Source: Parachlamydiaceae bacterium (GTDB taxonomy: Bacteria; Chlamydiota; Chlamydiia; Chlamydiales; Parachlamydiaceae). Taken from it: DNA of 8,004 nucleotides. The stretch's first letter is position 1. Each line of letters starts with the position of its first letter. The stretch is taken from NCBI GenBank assembly GCA_013414685.1, contig CP058704.1:225317-233320 (forward strand), in the 5' to 3' direction. Position numbers and translations under genes: made by a program. The notes under the pieces were generated by a model that saw nothing but the letters and a program-made list of their open reading frames with translations, was not told the DNA's origin and did no database searches. Shown here piece after piece: positions 1 to 7,637 of this stretch.

Positions 1-894
1 AAAAGGACCTACACTTCAAGAAAAGGTGCTTTACTACGTGTTGAGTTTGAGGATGGAAAAGTGGGGTATGCAGACTGTCATCCTTGGGAAGATTTTGGTG
101 ATTTTCCATTGTCAACTCAATTGGAACTATTAAAAAATGGAAAATGTACACGGCTGACAGCTCGGTCGATTTATTTTGCGAAAGCTGACGCGAACGCCAG
201 AGCAAATAAGGAAAACTTATTGGCAGCACGGCAAATTCCGATGAGCCATTACTTAATTTCTTATTTGGATACGAGTGCTTTAGATGAAATGGGAAAAGCT
301 TTTTCGAATGGCTTTACTCATTTTAAAATCAAGTTAGGTAAAGAGTTGGATCGAGAAGAAGGTCTTTTAAAAGAAGCGATTAAACACTATCCAAATGCAA
401 AATTTAGGCTCGATTTTAATTCTAAGTTATCAAAAGATCAGTTTATTTCCTTTTTGGATCGTCTTTCTTTTGCTAACTCTTCAATCGACTATATAGAAGA
501 TCCCTTTGCATTTAATTATGGAGCCTGGCGTCAAATTCAAGAGACGTTTTTAATTAATCTGGCAGCTGATGGACATTACAAAGAGGCTTATGGACATCCT
601 GAAGCAGCCAAAGTTTTAATCATGAAGCCAGCAATTCATACTTTAAAGCCCGTGAGCACAGGGCAAAAACTAATTGTGACTTCCTATCTTGATCATCCTG
701 TGGGACAGATGTCAGCAGCCTATATGGCTTCTTTTGCTGCGAAGGAACCTTGCGGTCTTTTATCCCATTTTACCTATGAAACTAATCCTTTTGCGCAGAT
801 GATCCAACATCAAGGACCCTGGATTCATGCGGTTCAAGGATATGGATTTGGATTTGACGAGCTTTTAAATAAACAACAATTTTTGCCTCTTTAA
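1..894 (+). CDS. menC: o-succinylbenzoate synthase-like enolase-superfamily enzyme (5'-truncated by window edge)
   Basis: The reading frame is open from base 1, so the true start lies upstream and only about the last 297 residues are visible. In window numbering the enolase-superfamily acid/base and metal-ligand pattern is present in order: FKIK at about 108-111 (catalytic lysines), RLDFN at about 136-140, YIEDP at about 164-168, AAD ending at about 190, and MKP with its lysine at about 209. This order and spacing fit o-succinylbenzoate synthase, which dehydrates SHCHC to o-succinylbenzoate in menaquinone synthesis in the cytoplasm. A dipeptide epimerase or another family member is possible, because specificity cannot be read from these motifs alone. 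The 894 bases hold no frame break although they contain an A6 run near 130, unlike the five genes downstream. A hairpin terminator follows the TAA stop closely. Confidence 0.82.
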   Translation, partial: KRTYTSRKGALLRVEFEDGKVGYADCHPWEDFGDFPLSTQLELLKNGKCTRLTARSIYFAKADANARANKENLLAARQIPMSHYLISYLDTSALDEMGKAFSNGFTHFKIKLGKELDREEGLLKEAIKHYPNAKFRLDFNSKLSKDQFISFLDRLSFANSSIDYIEDPFAFNYGAWRQIQETFLINLAADGHYKEAYGHPEAAKVLIMKPAIHTLKPVSTGQKLIVTSYLDHPVGQMSAAYMASFAAKEPCGLLSHFTYETNPFAQMIQHQGPWIHAVQGYGFGFDELLNKQQFLPL

Positions 895-901
895 AAAATG
901 C

Positions 902-918
902 CTCCTAATTTATAGGAG
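902..918. terminator. bidirectional hairpin terminator between menC and gene A
   Basis: A perfect 6-bp stem, CTCCTA at 902-907 and TAGGAG at 913-918, encloses the 5-base loop ATTTA. On the - strand it is followed within 3 bases by a T6 run (A6 at 893-898 on +), the classic intrinsic terminator layout for the gene whose stop is at 933-935. On the + strand the tail after the stem is only AT-rich (ATTATTTATT), so termination of menC would be weaker. The position, 8 bases after one stop and 15 bases after the other in a convergent gap, supports the call. The stem is short. Confidence 0.6.
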
Positions 919-932
919 ACATTATTTATTAT

Positions 933-1911
933 TTATGAATTGATCAAAGCTAATTGATGTGTTAATTTTTCAATTGAAGCATGAACATCATTAATTTTTG
1001 CATCATAGGGCTTTCTGTCTTCTGCATCGAAAGCATCTAATGCAATTTGAGCAAACAGTTGTTTTTGCTCAGCAATTTCAAGCTTAAGTTTCATCTCTTC
1101 AAGAGTTTTTTATCCATTTCTTTTTCTTCAGGAGTCCTTTCATCGTTGCTGGTTTTTTAGAGCCAAACAAAGAATTAAAAAACCTTGATTTGGGTGTTTG
1201 CTTTCAAAATCTTCGATATCTTTCTTTAATCCTTCCACTTTCTCTTGTGCATTTTTAAGTTTCATTTCTAGTTGTTTTTTCAGGAAGGTCAGTTTCATGG
1301 AACTGTTTAGCCACCTGCGTAGTTTGAATTTCTTCTTTCTCAGCGCTAGCAGTTTCATTTTCTGGATTTTCTAGTTCGGCACCTTTTTCGTTCTCTTTTT
1401 CAATGGCAAGCGTAGGCGTATCAGTAGATTTCTCGTGTGCTTTATGGGTTTCTTCTTTTTTGACATTGGATTTTATATTTTCTGCATGCAGATTGTTGAC
1501 TAATGCCTGAACCTCTTCTCGCGTGTAGGTATTTACCTCAGTTTTAACGTTCTTTGCAATTTCACTCATTTTTTCAAGGGAGGATTTTCCTTAAGTTTTT
1601 CACTTAATCTTTGTTCATAAAGAATGACATATGGATCATTTTTATAGTCTGCATGGAATTTAACTATAAGTTTTTTTAAATCGATTTTAGCGGCTCGATA
1701 TTCCTTTGAAAAATGCTCAAAATAAAGTCTTTGATTCTGTCTATTAATTTGAGTTTTCATTAGACAAATTGTAACTTACGACCCGTTCTGCCAATGTGCC
1801 TTTTTGATGAGAACTTTTTACCCTCAAGTTGAATAGCATTATTATCAATGTTGCTTAAAAAAGCTCATAGGTTGAAATTTTAATGTATTTGTTATTCACA
1901 TTTGCTGTCAT
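933..1911 (-). pseudogene. gene A: Lys/Glu-rich coiled-coil hypothetical protein, broken by 7 homopolymer frameshifts
   Basis: I do not recognise this protein. The start is ATG at 1911, set by a clear GGAG ribosome site six bases upstream. A later ATG at 1760 has no such site. Reading stops after 18 codons unless one T is restored at the run 1857-1862. Further breaks lie at 1766-1768, 1569-1574, 1275-1280 (needs two bases added or one removed), 1177-1182, 1153-1158 and 1106-1111. The repaired product is 328 residues and ends at the TAA at 935-933. Residues about 1-110 form a mixed basic helical region. Residues about 120-205 are Glu/Lys/Thr-rich and probably disordered. Residues about 209-240 and 262-297 look like coiled-coil helices. 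There is no signal peptide and no membrane segment. A structural or secreted adaptor role is possible, but nothing shows a function. Visible in-frame pieces are 1566-1760, 1255-1569 and 1140-1358. Confidence 0.6.
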
Positions 1912-1917
1912 TGTTGA

Positions 1918-1921
1918 CTCC
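1918..1921 (-). promoter_or_regulatory. ribosome binding site that fixes the gene A start
   Basis: On the - strand GGAG is followed by TCAACA and then ATG at 1911. This is the clearest Shine-Dalgarno site in the window. It moves the gene start 151 bases upstream of the first long open stretch at 1760, because the bases just before 1760 contain no purine-rich site. Confidence 0.65.
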
Positions 1922-1951
1922 TATAGAGATTTTAAATATTATGTAGTTAAA

Positions 1952-1965
1952 ATACTTAAAAGTAT
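1952..1965. promoter_or_regulatory. palindrome over the gene A -10 box, candidate operator
   Basis: ATACTT-AA-AAGTAT is a perfect 6-bp inverted repeat with a 2-base centre. It covers most of the -10 box and the predicted transcription start of gene A. A dimeric regulator bound here would block gene A. No regulator gene is visible in the window. In such AT-rich sequence the palindrome could be chance. Confidence 0.3.
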
Positions 1966-1989
1966 AAAATTTCGTTTGTTTAATGTAAA
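1961..1989 (-). promoter_or_regulatory. sigma70-type promoter of gene A
   Basis: Read on the - strand, TTTACA (1989-1984) is followed by exactly 17 bases and then TATACT (1966-1961). The predicted start of transcription is near 1954, giving a leader of about 43 bases. The -10 box is one arm of the palindrome at 1952-1965, and the spacer contains the -35 box of the opposite promoter for gene B. The assignment rests on sequence match only, and AT-rich DNA produces chance matches. Confidence 0.5.
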
Positions 1990-2004
1990 CATTATTGTTA
2001 TAAA
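1976..2004 (+). promoter_or_regulatory. sigma70-type promoter of gene B
   Basis: TTGTTT (1976-1981), a 17-base spacer, then TATAAA (1999-2004). Transcription would start near 2011, about 22 bases before the ATG at 2033. Its -35 box lies inside the spacer of the opposing gene A promoter, so the two polymerases should compete. Confidence 0.5.
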
Positions 2005-2032
2005 TAAATTTATTATTTAAGTGTTAGATGTC

Positions 2033-3467
2033 ATGAATGAGATTAATTTATCAAATTTTAATTTAATATATAATAGAACTAGCCATCAATATTTGCACGT
2101 CAAGAATGGTCTTATTCAAGAATTGAAAGGGATCGACCGTCTTCGTTATTTAATGAGCAGTGACTATAAAATGTCAGTTCAAAAGATCTTAGCCAACAAG
2201 TGGCTCAAATTTTAAAAGCTATTGATCACACGATAGAACATTCTTCTGAAGAAACTAAAAGAATATATAAAATTTTTGTGTTTGATAAGTTAGCTCGATT
2301 CAATACACAAATATTTAATCGTGAAATTCTCAATAAAGTCGATTGCAGCCGGCTGGTTAAGTTATTAGATGAAGACTATCAATCAATTGACGTTGAGGCA
2401 GATTTTACACAGGATGAAAACTATTTAAAAAGGTTGAGTCTGTTGCTAAATTTGCGCTTAAGCTTGGTATTAGGCCTGAAAAAGTCAAGGAAGGCTCTAG
2501 CGGAACCTATTTTTAAAAGACCTGTCAAATCGTAATATTGCTGTTTTTAAACCGCTAGATGAAGAACCGCTTGCTAAAGATTCTTCAAAATTTGCAAGTC
2601 AGGCTAAACGTTGCTTTCTCAATGTTATCAGACGTATTTTCAATTGCTTTCAAACAGCCATCTTTTGTTGCTCAGGCAATGCTCATAAAGCCGAGGCAGC
2701 AGCTTGGCTGATTAGCAAGCATCTTGGATTAAACAATGTGCCTTTGACCAAATTAACTACACTTGAATCACCGTTGTTAAAAAACATGAGGACCCAAACA
2801 GGATCTTTACAGGTTTTTATAAACAAGCAAGATTTAGTCTCAGCAGAAAAACTTTTGAAAATTCCTTATTTTTGGAGCTCTTTTCCGCAGCTCGCACAAT
2901 GGCATTTTAATAGAGAATCTGAAGTTAAGCGATTGGAAGGTTTAATTTCTCAAGAAGAGTTTGAGAAAATGGTGATCATTGACATTGTGCAGGGGAATCT
3001 AGATCGGCATCAAAGGAATTGGCTCGTTGCAGAAAATAAAATTTATTGCATCGATAATGGTTATGCTATGCCGAATAAACATCCGCAAAACAGGTTTACG
3101 GGAAAAACCAATACATTTGGTCCTATCTTCCTTATGCGAATCAAACATTCAGTTCTGGATCAAAAGAAACTATCCAAAAATACAAACTTTAATTCCTTCT
3201 CTCCTTCAACGATTACAGCAAGCCAAGCTTATTGATGATGAGCAAATAGAAAGAATGTGCGAACGAGTGGCCATGCTGCATGTAAAGCAAAACTTGAAGA
3301 TTAGGGAAATTGTAAAGTTTAAGTCAGCTTACGATTTTAAAATGCTAAAGTCTGATAAAAATATCTTGAGGCTTTTAACCAAATTAAAGTTGCCTGCCGA
3401 AGTGGGACTTAATTCACTCCGAATTTATCCAAATGGTAGAGGTTTGATACTCGACAAAAACATGTAA
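2033..3467 (+). pseudogene. gene B: PI3/PI4-kinase-like protein, broken by 5 homopolymer frameshifts
   Basis: Restoring one base at 2181-2184 (A4), 2424-2431 (T3A5), 2510-2514 (T5), 3116-3118 (T3) and 3188-3190 (T3) gives 479 residues ending at TAA 3465-3467. Residues about 1-130 are a helical N-terminal region I do not recognise. A lipid-kinase fold then shows in order: glycine-rich GSSGTYF at about 155-161; VFKP with the ATP-contacting lysine at about 174; a helix with Glu at about 222 (KAEAAAWLI); the catalytic loop GNLDRHQRN at about 322-330; and the metal-binding IDNG at about 341-344. This DRHxxN plus IDxG pair is the hallmark of the phosphatidylinositol 3/4-kinase superfamily, so all key residues for ATP transfer are present. 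The substrate may be a phosphoinositide or a protein. In a host-associated bacterium an effector acting on host membranes is plausible (inference). ATG 2033 is preferred over GTG 2021. Neither has a Shine-Dalgarno site. Longest in-frame pieces: 2200-2535 and about 2515-3235. Confidence 0.72.
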
Positions 3468-4910
3468 TTATCTTGTAAATTCCCAACGTTTATCAGGGTT
3501 TGAAATAAACCCTTGATTTTTAAAAGTTCTAGAAGTTGCGGGTAGTCTCTTAAATAGCTTACTCCAATTGAGATCTTACGGATGTGGCGTTCTTTACCAA
3601 TCGCTTCAATAAGCTTTAAAACACTTGAGTAGGCTATAAATCGTCTATTCGGTATATCAAAACATTCTTCAAGAGAAGCTGACTGCATGAAATAGGCTTT
3701 TCTTTCTTCAGCATTTCTTACGTTGCCTTGAAACCTGCTTATCCACTGTTGTGAACTCTGATAATTGAAATCAGTATTTGGATCGTCAAGCCATTTTAAG
3801 TGATCAGAGTGAGTCACTAAAAACATTTTAAAATCATGAGGACGGATCACTTTGCGCTGCGATTCCTGAAGCATCTGTTCAAGAGCAGCTTTTGCATGAA
3901 TTCCAAAATTAAAATCGAGGTCTGTAAAATCATTGAATTTTTGACTTCGTTCATAAGTTCATCCAAGTTTGTAAAACCAATTGTCTGCATGGACACATCA
4001 GCTTTTTCACATATTTTATTAGCTTTACAAAACCCTCTATATTTTCGTCTGTCACTACTTTTGCACGTAGCAATTGTTGAGCATAAGTTTTAACAGCTCT
4101 TTCAGGTGCTTTGGTAAGAATTTTATTTCCTAAACTTGCACAATTTTGCACCCACCATTCCATTGGACTTTCTGTTGTGACTTTTCTTGTTAAAATTAAT
4201 TCAATAGGATTCCAGATCACCCACTTCATGGTTTGAACAATGGATAAAGGCAAACATACGATTGCGGTCGAAAGAGCATATAAGGCCACGATTCCAATTT
4301 TTTCCAAAGAGGTACGATTTGTTTTTCAGCTCCTTGTGCCAAGCGTACCACATCATCGACCGTATGATGTTTTGACATGTAAGCTTTAATTTTTCTTTTT
4401 GAACCGGTTCATCAAAATCGATAGGCTTTTGTTCGATTTCAGGAATGTCTAAATCCTTAAGCCTTTCCTTCATGATTTTATTAACTGCGGAGAATCTGTC
4501 ATAAAGAGTTGAGAATTTTTGGCTGTCTGCATTTCGTTTGAAATTGTTGCGATAAAGAGGTTCATGCGAACTGATTATAGAAGCAACCTCCTTTATTTTT
4601 TCTGAAATTTCTTTGCTTCCTTTGGAAAATTTTTTATATTTTGTGCGTTGTTTAGTAATTCTTTTGCAAAGGCTTCAGTTTTGTCGGCCATTGTATTCAA
4701 ATGTTGAAGAACAGCGGAGCGATTATATCCACCTGTAAAGATGTTTTTAAAAGTGCGGATAGGGGCTTGTAAAAATCCCCCTTTTGTAATTTCCAGGGAG
4801 CTATTCTTTACATAAAGCTTATCCCTTTGATCAGTCTCTAATCTCGTGAGAGTTTCATAGTCACGAGAAAGTGCCTGATAATCTGCCTGATTAAAAATAT
4901 TGCTTACCAT
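3468..4910 (-). pseudogene. gene C: hypothetical protein with central hydrophobic segment, broken by 6 homopolymer frameshifts
   Basis: I do not recognise this family. Adding one base at each of the runs 4596-4601, 4390-4394, 4298-4303, 4029-4032, 3938-3942 and 3517-3521 joins four long pieces (4593-4910, 4201-4473, 3951-4307, 3425-3874) into 482 residues. The last repair replaces an accidental C-terminus with one ending DKRWEFTR at the TAA 3470-3468. That stop abuts the stop of gene B, which supports the repair. Residues about 1-200 are charged and helical. Residues about 205-240 are strongly hydrophobic, long enough for one or two membrane passes. Residues about 245-482 are soluble, with aromatic and charged stretches. 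There is no N-terminal signal peptide. The central double-hydrophobic layout recalls chlamydial inclusion-membrane (Inc) proteins, but no sequence motif confirms this. The ATG at 4910 follows a modest TTAGG site and a good promoter. Confidence 0.62.
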
Positions 4911-4934
4911 TATAACCTAACTAATTTAAAAATT

Positions 4935-4963
4935 ATTTTATCATTTATCCAAATAATTTTCAA
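4935..4963 (-). promoter_or_regulatory. sigma70-type promoter of gene C
   Basis: On the - strand, TTGAAA (4963-4958), 17 bases, then TAAAAT (4940-4935). Transcription would begin near 4928, about 18 bases before the ATG at 4910. Its -35 box sits three bases from the -35 box of the divergent gene D promoter. Confidence 0.5.
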
Positions 4964-4966
4964 GAT

Positions 4967-4996
4967 TTGAATTTTTAATTATATTTGTTCTATTCT
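4967..4996 (+). promoter_or_regulatory. sigma70-type promoter of gene D
   Basis: TTGAAT (4967-4972), an 18-base spacer, then TATTCT (4991-4996). The -10 box matches the consensus at four of six positions. Transcription would begin near 5003, about 20 bases before the ATG at 5023, and the leader carries the ribosome site at 5012-5015. Confidence 0.42.
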
Positions 4997-5011
4997 TATT
5001 TGATTAACTAT

Positions 5012-5015
5012 GAGG
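5012..5015 (+). promoter_or_regulatory. ribosome binding site of gene D
   Basis: GAGG is followed by a 7-base spacer before ATG 5023, which supports that start. Confidence 0.5.
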
Positions 5016-5022
5016 TTTCAAA

Positions 5023-6291
5023 ATGACTTTCGCAATACAATACCCATTTGTAGGTCCTTCCACAATTGAAAATTCTTTCATCACTTCTGAACCCAAAAGT
5101 TTTTATGATAATTTAAATACCGCTTGCGAGCTATTTAATGAATTTGATCGGGTTCCCGATGGTGCAAATAAATTTGTATTTACTCAAAAATTACAGGCTG
5201 CTTTTTCCACATTATATGAAATAAAAAAGTAGATCCTACATTTTTAAATCCGTAGATAATTTAGATAAAATTGCCAACCTTTTTTTCTGCTAGGTCGACT
5301 TGACTATGGCTCAAAGATGGAAAATGCCCGTAGATATTTTCAGGCTTCTGTTTTGCTTAAGCTGCAAACTTTTGGTCTTTCTGAAACAAATGTGTTGGAA
5401 ACTTTATTTTCCGTTCCAACTCCTGAAGCTCTTCAAAATTACTTAGCTCAACAAACAAAAGATTTTTCTGCTTTGACAGATCTTCCAGAAAAATCCTTTC
5501 AGCGTTGCATAAGGAAAATGTTCTTGCAGTGCAAGATAAGACAAAATTATTTGAATTTTCCTGTGCCCTTCGTTGGATGGGGCATGCATGTCAAAATATT
5601 AGCGACCTGAGAAGCTCCTATCAGCGATTTGAGTGTATTTATGGGCTTGCCTGCATATGCAATCAACATGTAATAGATTTTTCAGATAATTATCAGACAA
5701 TAAAAAATGCGCTTTGGGAGATGGCAGAGCTTTTCTATAATGCAGATCGTTTTCTGCATGATTTTGAGCATCCTCATGATGCGCGTGGTAAAATTGCCTT
5801 ATTGGACAATGTAAAACCTTATCTGGAAAAGAAGGAAATTCTTTACGTGCAATCACAAAGCTTGCACAAATCTATAATATCCAGGCGATAGAGCTTGTTA
5901 AAATTGCTACAACCCCTGCGGATGTATTGAATTGCTATATGCTATCTAGCCAGGCTCTTTCTATTGCAGAGAAAACGTCTGGTTTTGATCCCTTTCTTCT
6001 CAATATGTTTCGTAATAATCAGATTGCGTTTGCATTGAAAGCTCAGCAAATGGATATCGATGTGCTGTCAAATCAACTTGAAAAAGTTCTCGAATATTCT
6101 CAATTAAACCCTCATTTTTATAACTCTATTTACTATCTTGGAGCAGCGAGGCTTTTGCTTATTAAAGGCGACAAAAAGGAGCTCTAAATTGGTTAAATAA
6201 GGTTGATCAAATAGCGGATAGCTCGCCAGACAAGGAAGATATTTTAGCTTCTTCACAAAAATTGCGTGATGAAATTTTAACTGCCATATAA
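5023..6291 (+). pseudogene. gene D: TPR-like alpha-helical protein, broken by 6 homopolymer frameshifts
   Basis: Adding one base at 5223-5228 (A6), 5241-5245 (T5), 5280-5286 (T7), 5489-5493 (A5), 5827-5830 (A4) and 6173-6177 (A5) gives a continuous 424-residue protein ending at TAA 6289-6291. The pieces are 5023-5232, 5317-5610, 5505-5891 and 5927-6187, plus a tail. The protein appears all-helical. TPR-like helix pairs stand out at about 88-110 (LLGRLDYGS then ARRYFQAS) and at about 370-402 (YYLGAARLLLIKGDKKGAL then a partner helix), with further amphipathic helices between. There is no signal peptide or membrane segment, so the product should be cytosolic or exported by a dedicated system. 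TPR-like solenoids bind other proteins. A chaperone or scaffold for neighbouring products is possible but unproven. The stop lies two bases from that of the convergent gene E. The repeats are degenerate, so the TPR assignment is tentative. Confidence 0.6.
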
Positions 6292-6293
6292 GG

Positions 6294-7566
6294 CTAACTT
6301 ATACAGGGAGCTGAGCCATAGCGATAGACTTTAGTCACGTCTTGGGCATAATCTTTGGCTCGTCCCTTGCTTTCAGGATTAAAGAAAACATATTTAAGGC
6401 GAGTTAAAAATTCTGAAGGATATTTCCAAATACAATGTTTAGAGGCGTCAAGTTTTGTCCAAAATTTAAGATGGAACGGGTGATCCTTTCCTAAATGAAT
6501 GCTACTGAAATAAGTGGGTCGTGAAGGACCAATCACTGTTCTTCCTGGTATCAATAAGGCCAGTTTTTAGCAAAATTAAAGGTATTAGGGGCGTTTTTCC
6601 AGCTGTTAGGCAAGCATCTAAAATAATATAGCCATTAGGATCGATTCTATTAAAATGAGAGATTAATTCATGCAAATTATCGTTTGTTAGGCTAGAATCT
6701 TTGTTTAACGTGATACCATTTTCGTTCCCATGGCCTCTGATCCAAATCGCCTTAATTTTATTATTTTGTGCCTGCAATTTGTCCATGCATGACTTGATAT
6801 CGTTGATACTTTCAATCACTTCATAGACGATTGGATAGGTCTTTTTGATTTCATTGAACTTCCTTCTTTCATCTGTTTGAAAAGCTTGGTTATGATCTCC
6901 CTTTGCTTCAAGAATTAAAACAATTTCACTATTCGAGATTTTTCAACAGAGTGGTTCATTTTAAATTGATCAAAAGAGCATCCGAAACATCCAAAGAGAT
7001 TGTAATAAAAATAATTAAGGCCGTGATGCCTAAAAATGTTGTCATTAAAGGTGCCAGGGGCCATGCGAAGGCAATGGCAAGTACTGAAAGCGCAACTGCA
7101 GCGACGATAGCTGCTACTTTAAGTGTAGATTTGAAGGGATGTTCTTTAAAGGTATCAGCAATTCCTTTTCCTATTAATTCATTTTGAGGCTGGATTTTTA
7201 CATTCTTTTCGTCGGGTGCATTCTTCACTGGAAGTTCAGGAAGTTTTAAATTTTTAGTTGATTTTTCAAGTCTTTATGCATCTGGGAAAAGCGATCTTTC
7301 AATGTCTGAATTGTTTCAATGTCTTTAGAATTCCAGCCTTCCTCGGCCGTTTTGTTAGATAGATTGTCAAAATATAAAGCGATGGATTTAACTTTATTTT
7401 GGAGCGTTTTTCCATAACAAACGCCTAGAGGATTGGTATGAAAAGCAAAATTTTTGATGATATCTTCAAACTGACTTGCTGCATTTTCCATTTTCTGAAA
7501 AGACTCCGCTAAGGGATACTGCGTTGAATCTTTTCGGAGAGGTTCTTGGATTGAGGTCATAGGCAT
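6294..7566 (-). pseudogene. gene E: caspase-like protein with N-terminal double hydrophobic segment, broken by 5 homopolymer frameshifts
   Basis: One added base at 7251-7255 (or 7262-7266), 6959-6962, 6939-6943, 6594-6598 and 6564-6568 yields 425 residues ending at TAG 6296-6294. Residues about 1-145 are a helical region of unknown type. Residues about 150-192 are two hydrophobic lobes split by WPLAP, a membrane hairpin. The C-terminal part begins with a buried strand at about 215-221 (EIVLILE) followed by GDHNQAF. IWIRGHGNENG then carries His280, and IILDACLTAG carries Cys320. It continues with a GRTVIGPSRPTYF stretch at about 343-355. Strand-HG and strand-DAC is the layout of clan CD (caspase-like) cysteine peptidases, so the His/Cys pair is present. 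The fold call is from pattern only. The hairpin near 6959 may instead be a stop/start overlap (ATGA), leaving two coupled genes: a membrane protein and a separate caspase-like protein. No Shine-Dalgarno site precedes ATG 7566. ATG 7560 is an alternative. Confidence 0.68.
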
Positions 7567-7587
7567 GATATTGTGATTAAAAAGTTT

Positions 7588-7616
7588 AGTATATCATTAA
7601 GATTAATAAATAACAA
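7588..7616 (-). promoter_or_regulatory. sigma70-type promoter of gene E
   Basis: On the - strand, TTGTTA (7616-7611), 17 bases, then TATACT (7593-7588). The predicted transcription start near 7581 leaves a leader of only about 15 bases before ATG 7566, or 21 before ATG 7560. Neither start has a Shine-Dalgarno site, so translation may begin on a nearly leaderless message. Confidence 0.48.
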
Positions 7617-7637
7617 TTTAATTTTTAATTTTCAAAG

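Noticed and set aside
902..918. Insertion-sequence end or CRISPR repeat
   Set aside because: The short inverted repeat occurs once, with no transposase, target duplication or spaced repeats. A terminator explains it.
1140..1358. A stand-alone 72-residue basic protein starting near 1358
   Set aside because: The first part of that frame overlaps gene A coding sequence in another frame. Only the part after 1275 is real, and it continues gene A.
2200..2535. Programmed ribosomal frameshifting as the cause of the broken frames
   Set aside because: There are 5-7 breaks per gene at ordinary A/T runs with no consistent slippery heptamer or downstream structure. Programmed sites do not occur at such density.
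3836..4093. 85-codon + strand ORF
   Set aside because: It is antisense to gene C. The repaired - strand frame runs through it with coherent protein, and the + strand product has no motif, ribosome site or promoter.
5023..5232. A stand-alone 69-residue gene
   Set aside because: It is the first piece of gene D. Adding one A at 5223-5228 continues into protein that joins the TPR-like region.
5599..5856. 85-codon - strand ORF
   Set aside because: It is antisense to the helical region of gene D, has low-complexity His-rich composition, and has no ribosome site.
6903..7187. 94-codon + strand ORF with alanine-rich stretch
   Set aside because: It mirrors the membrane hairpin of gene E. The alanine and serine richness is the complement of hydrophobic codons on the real strand.
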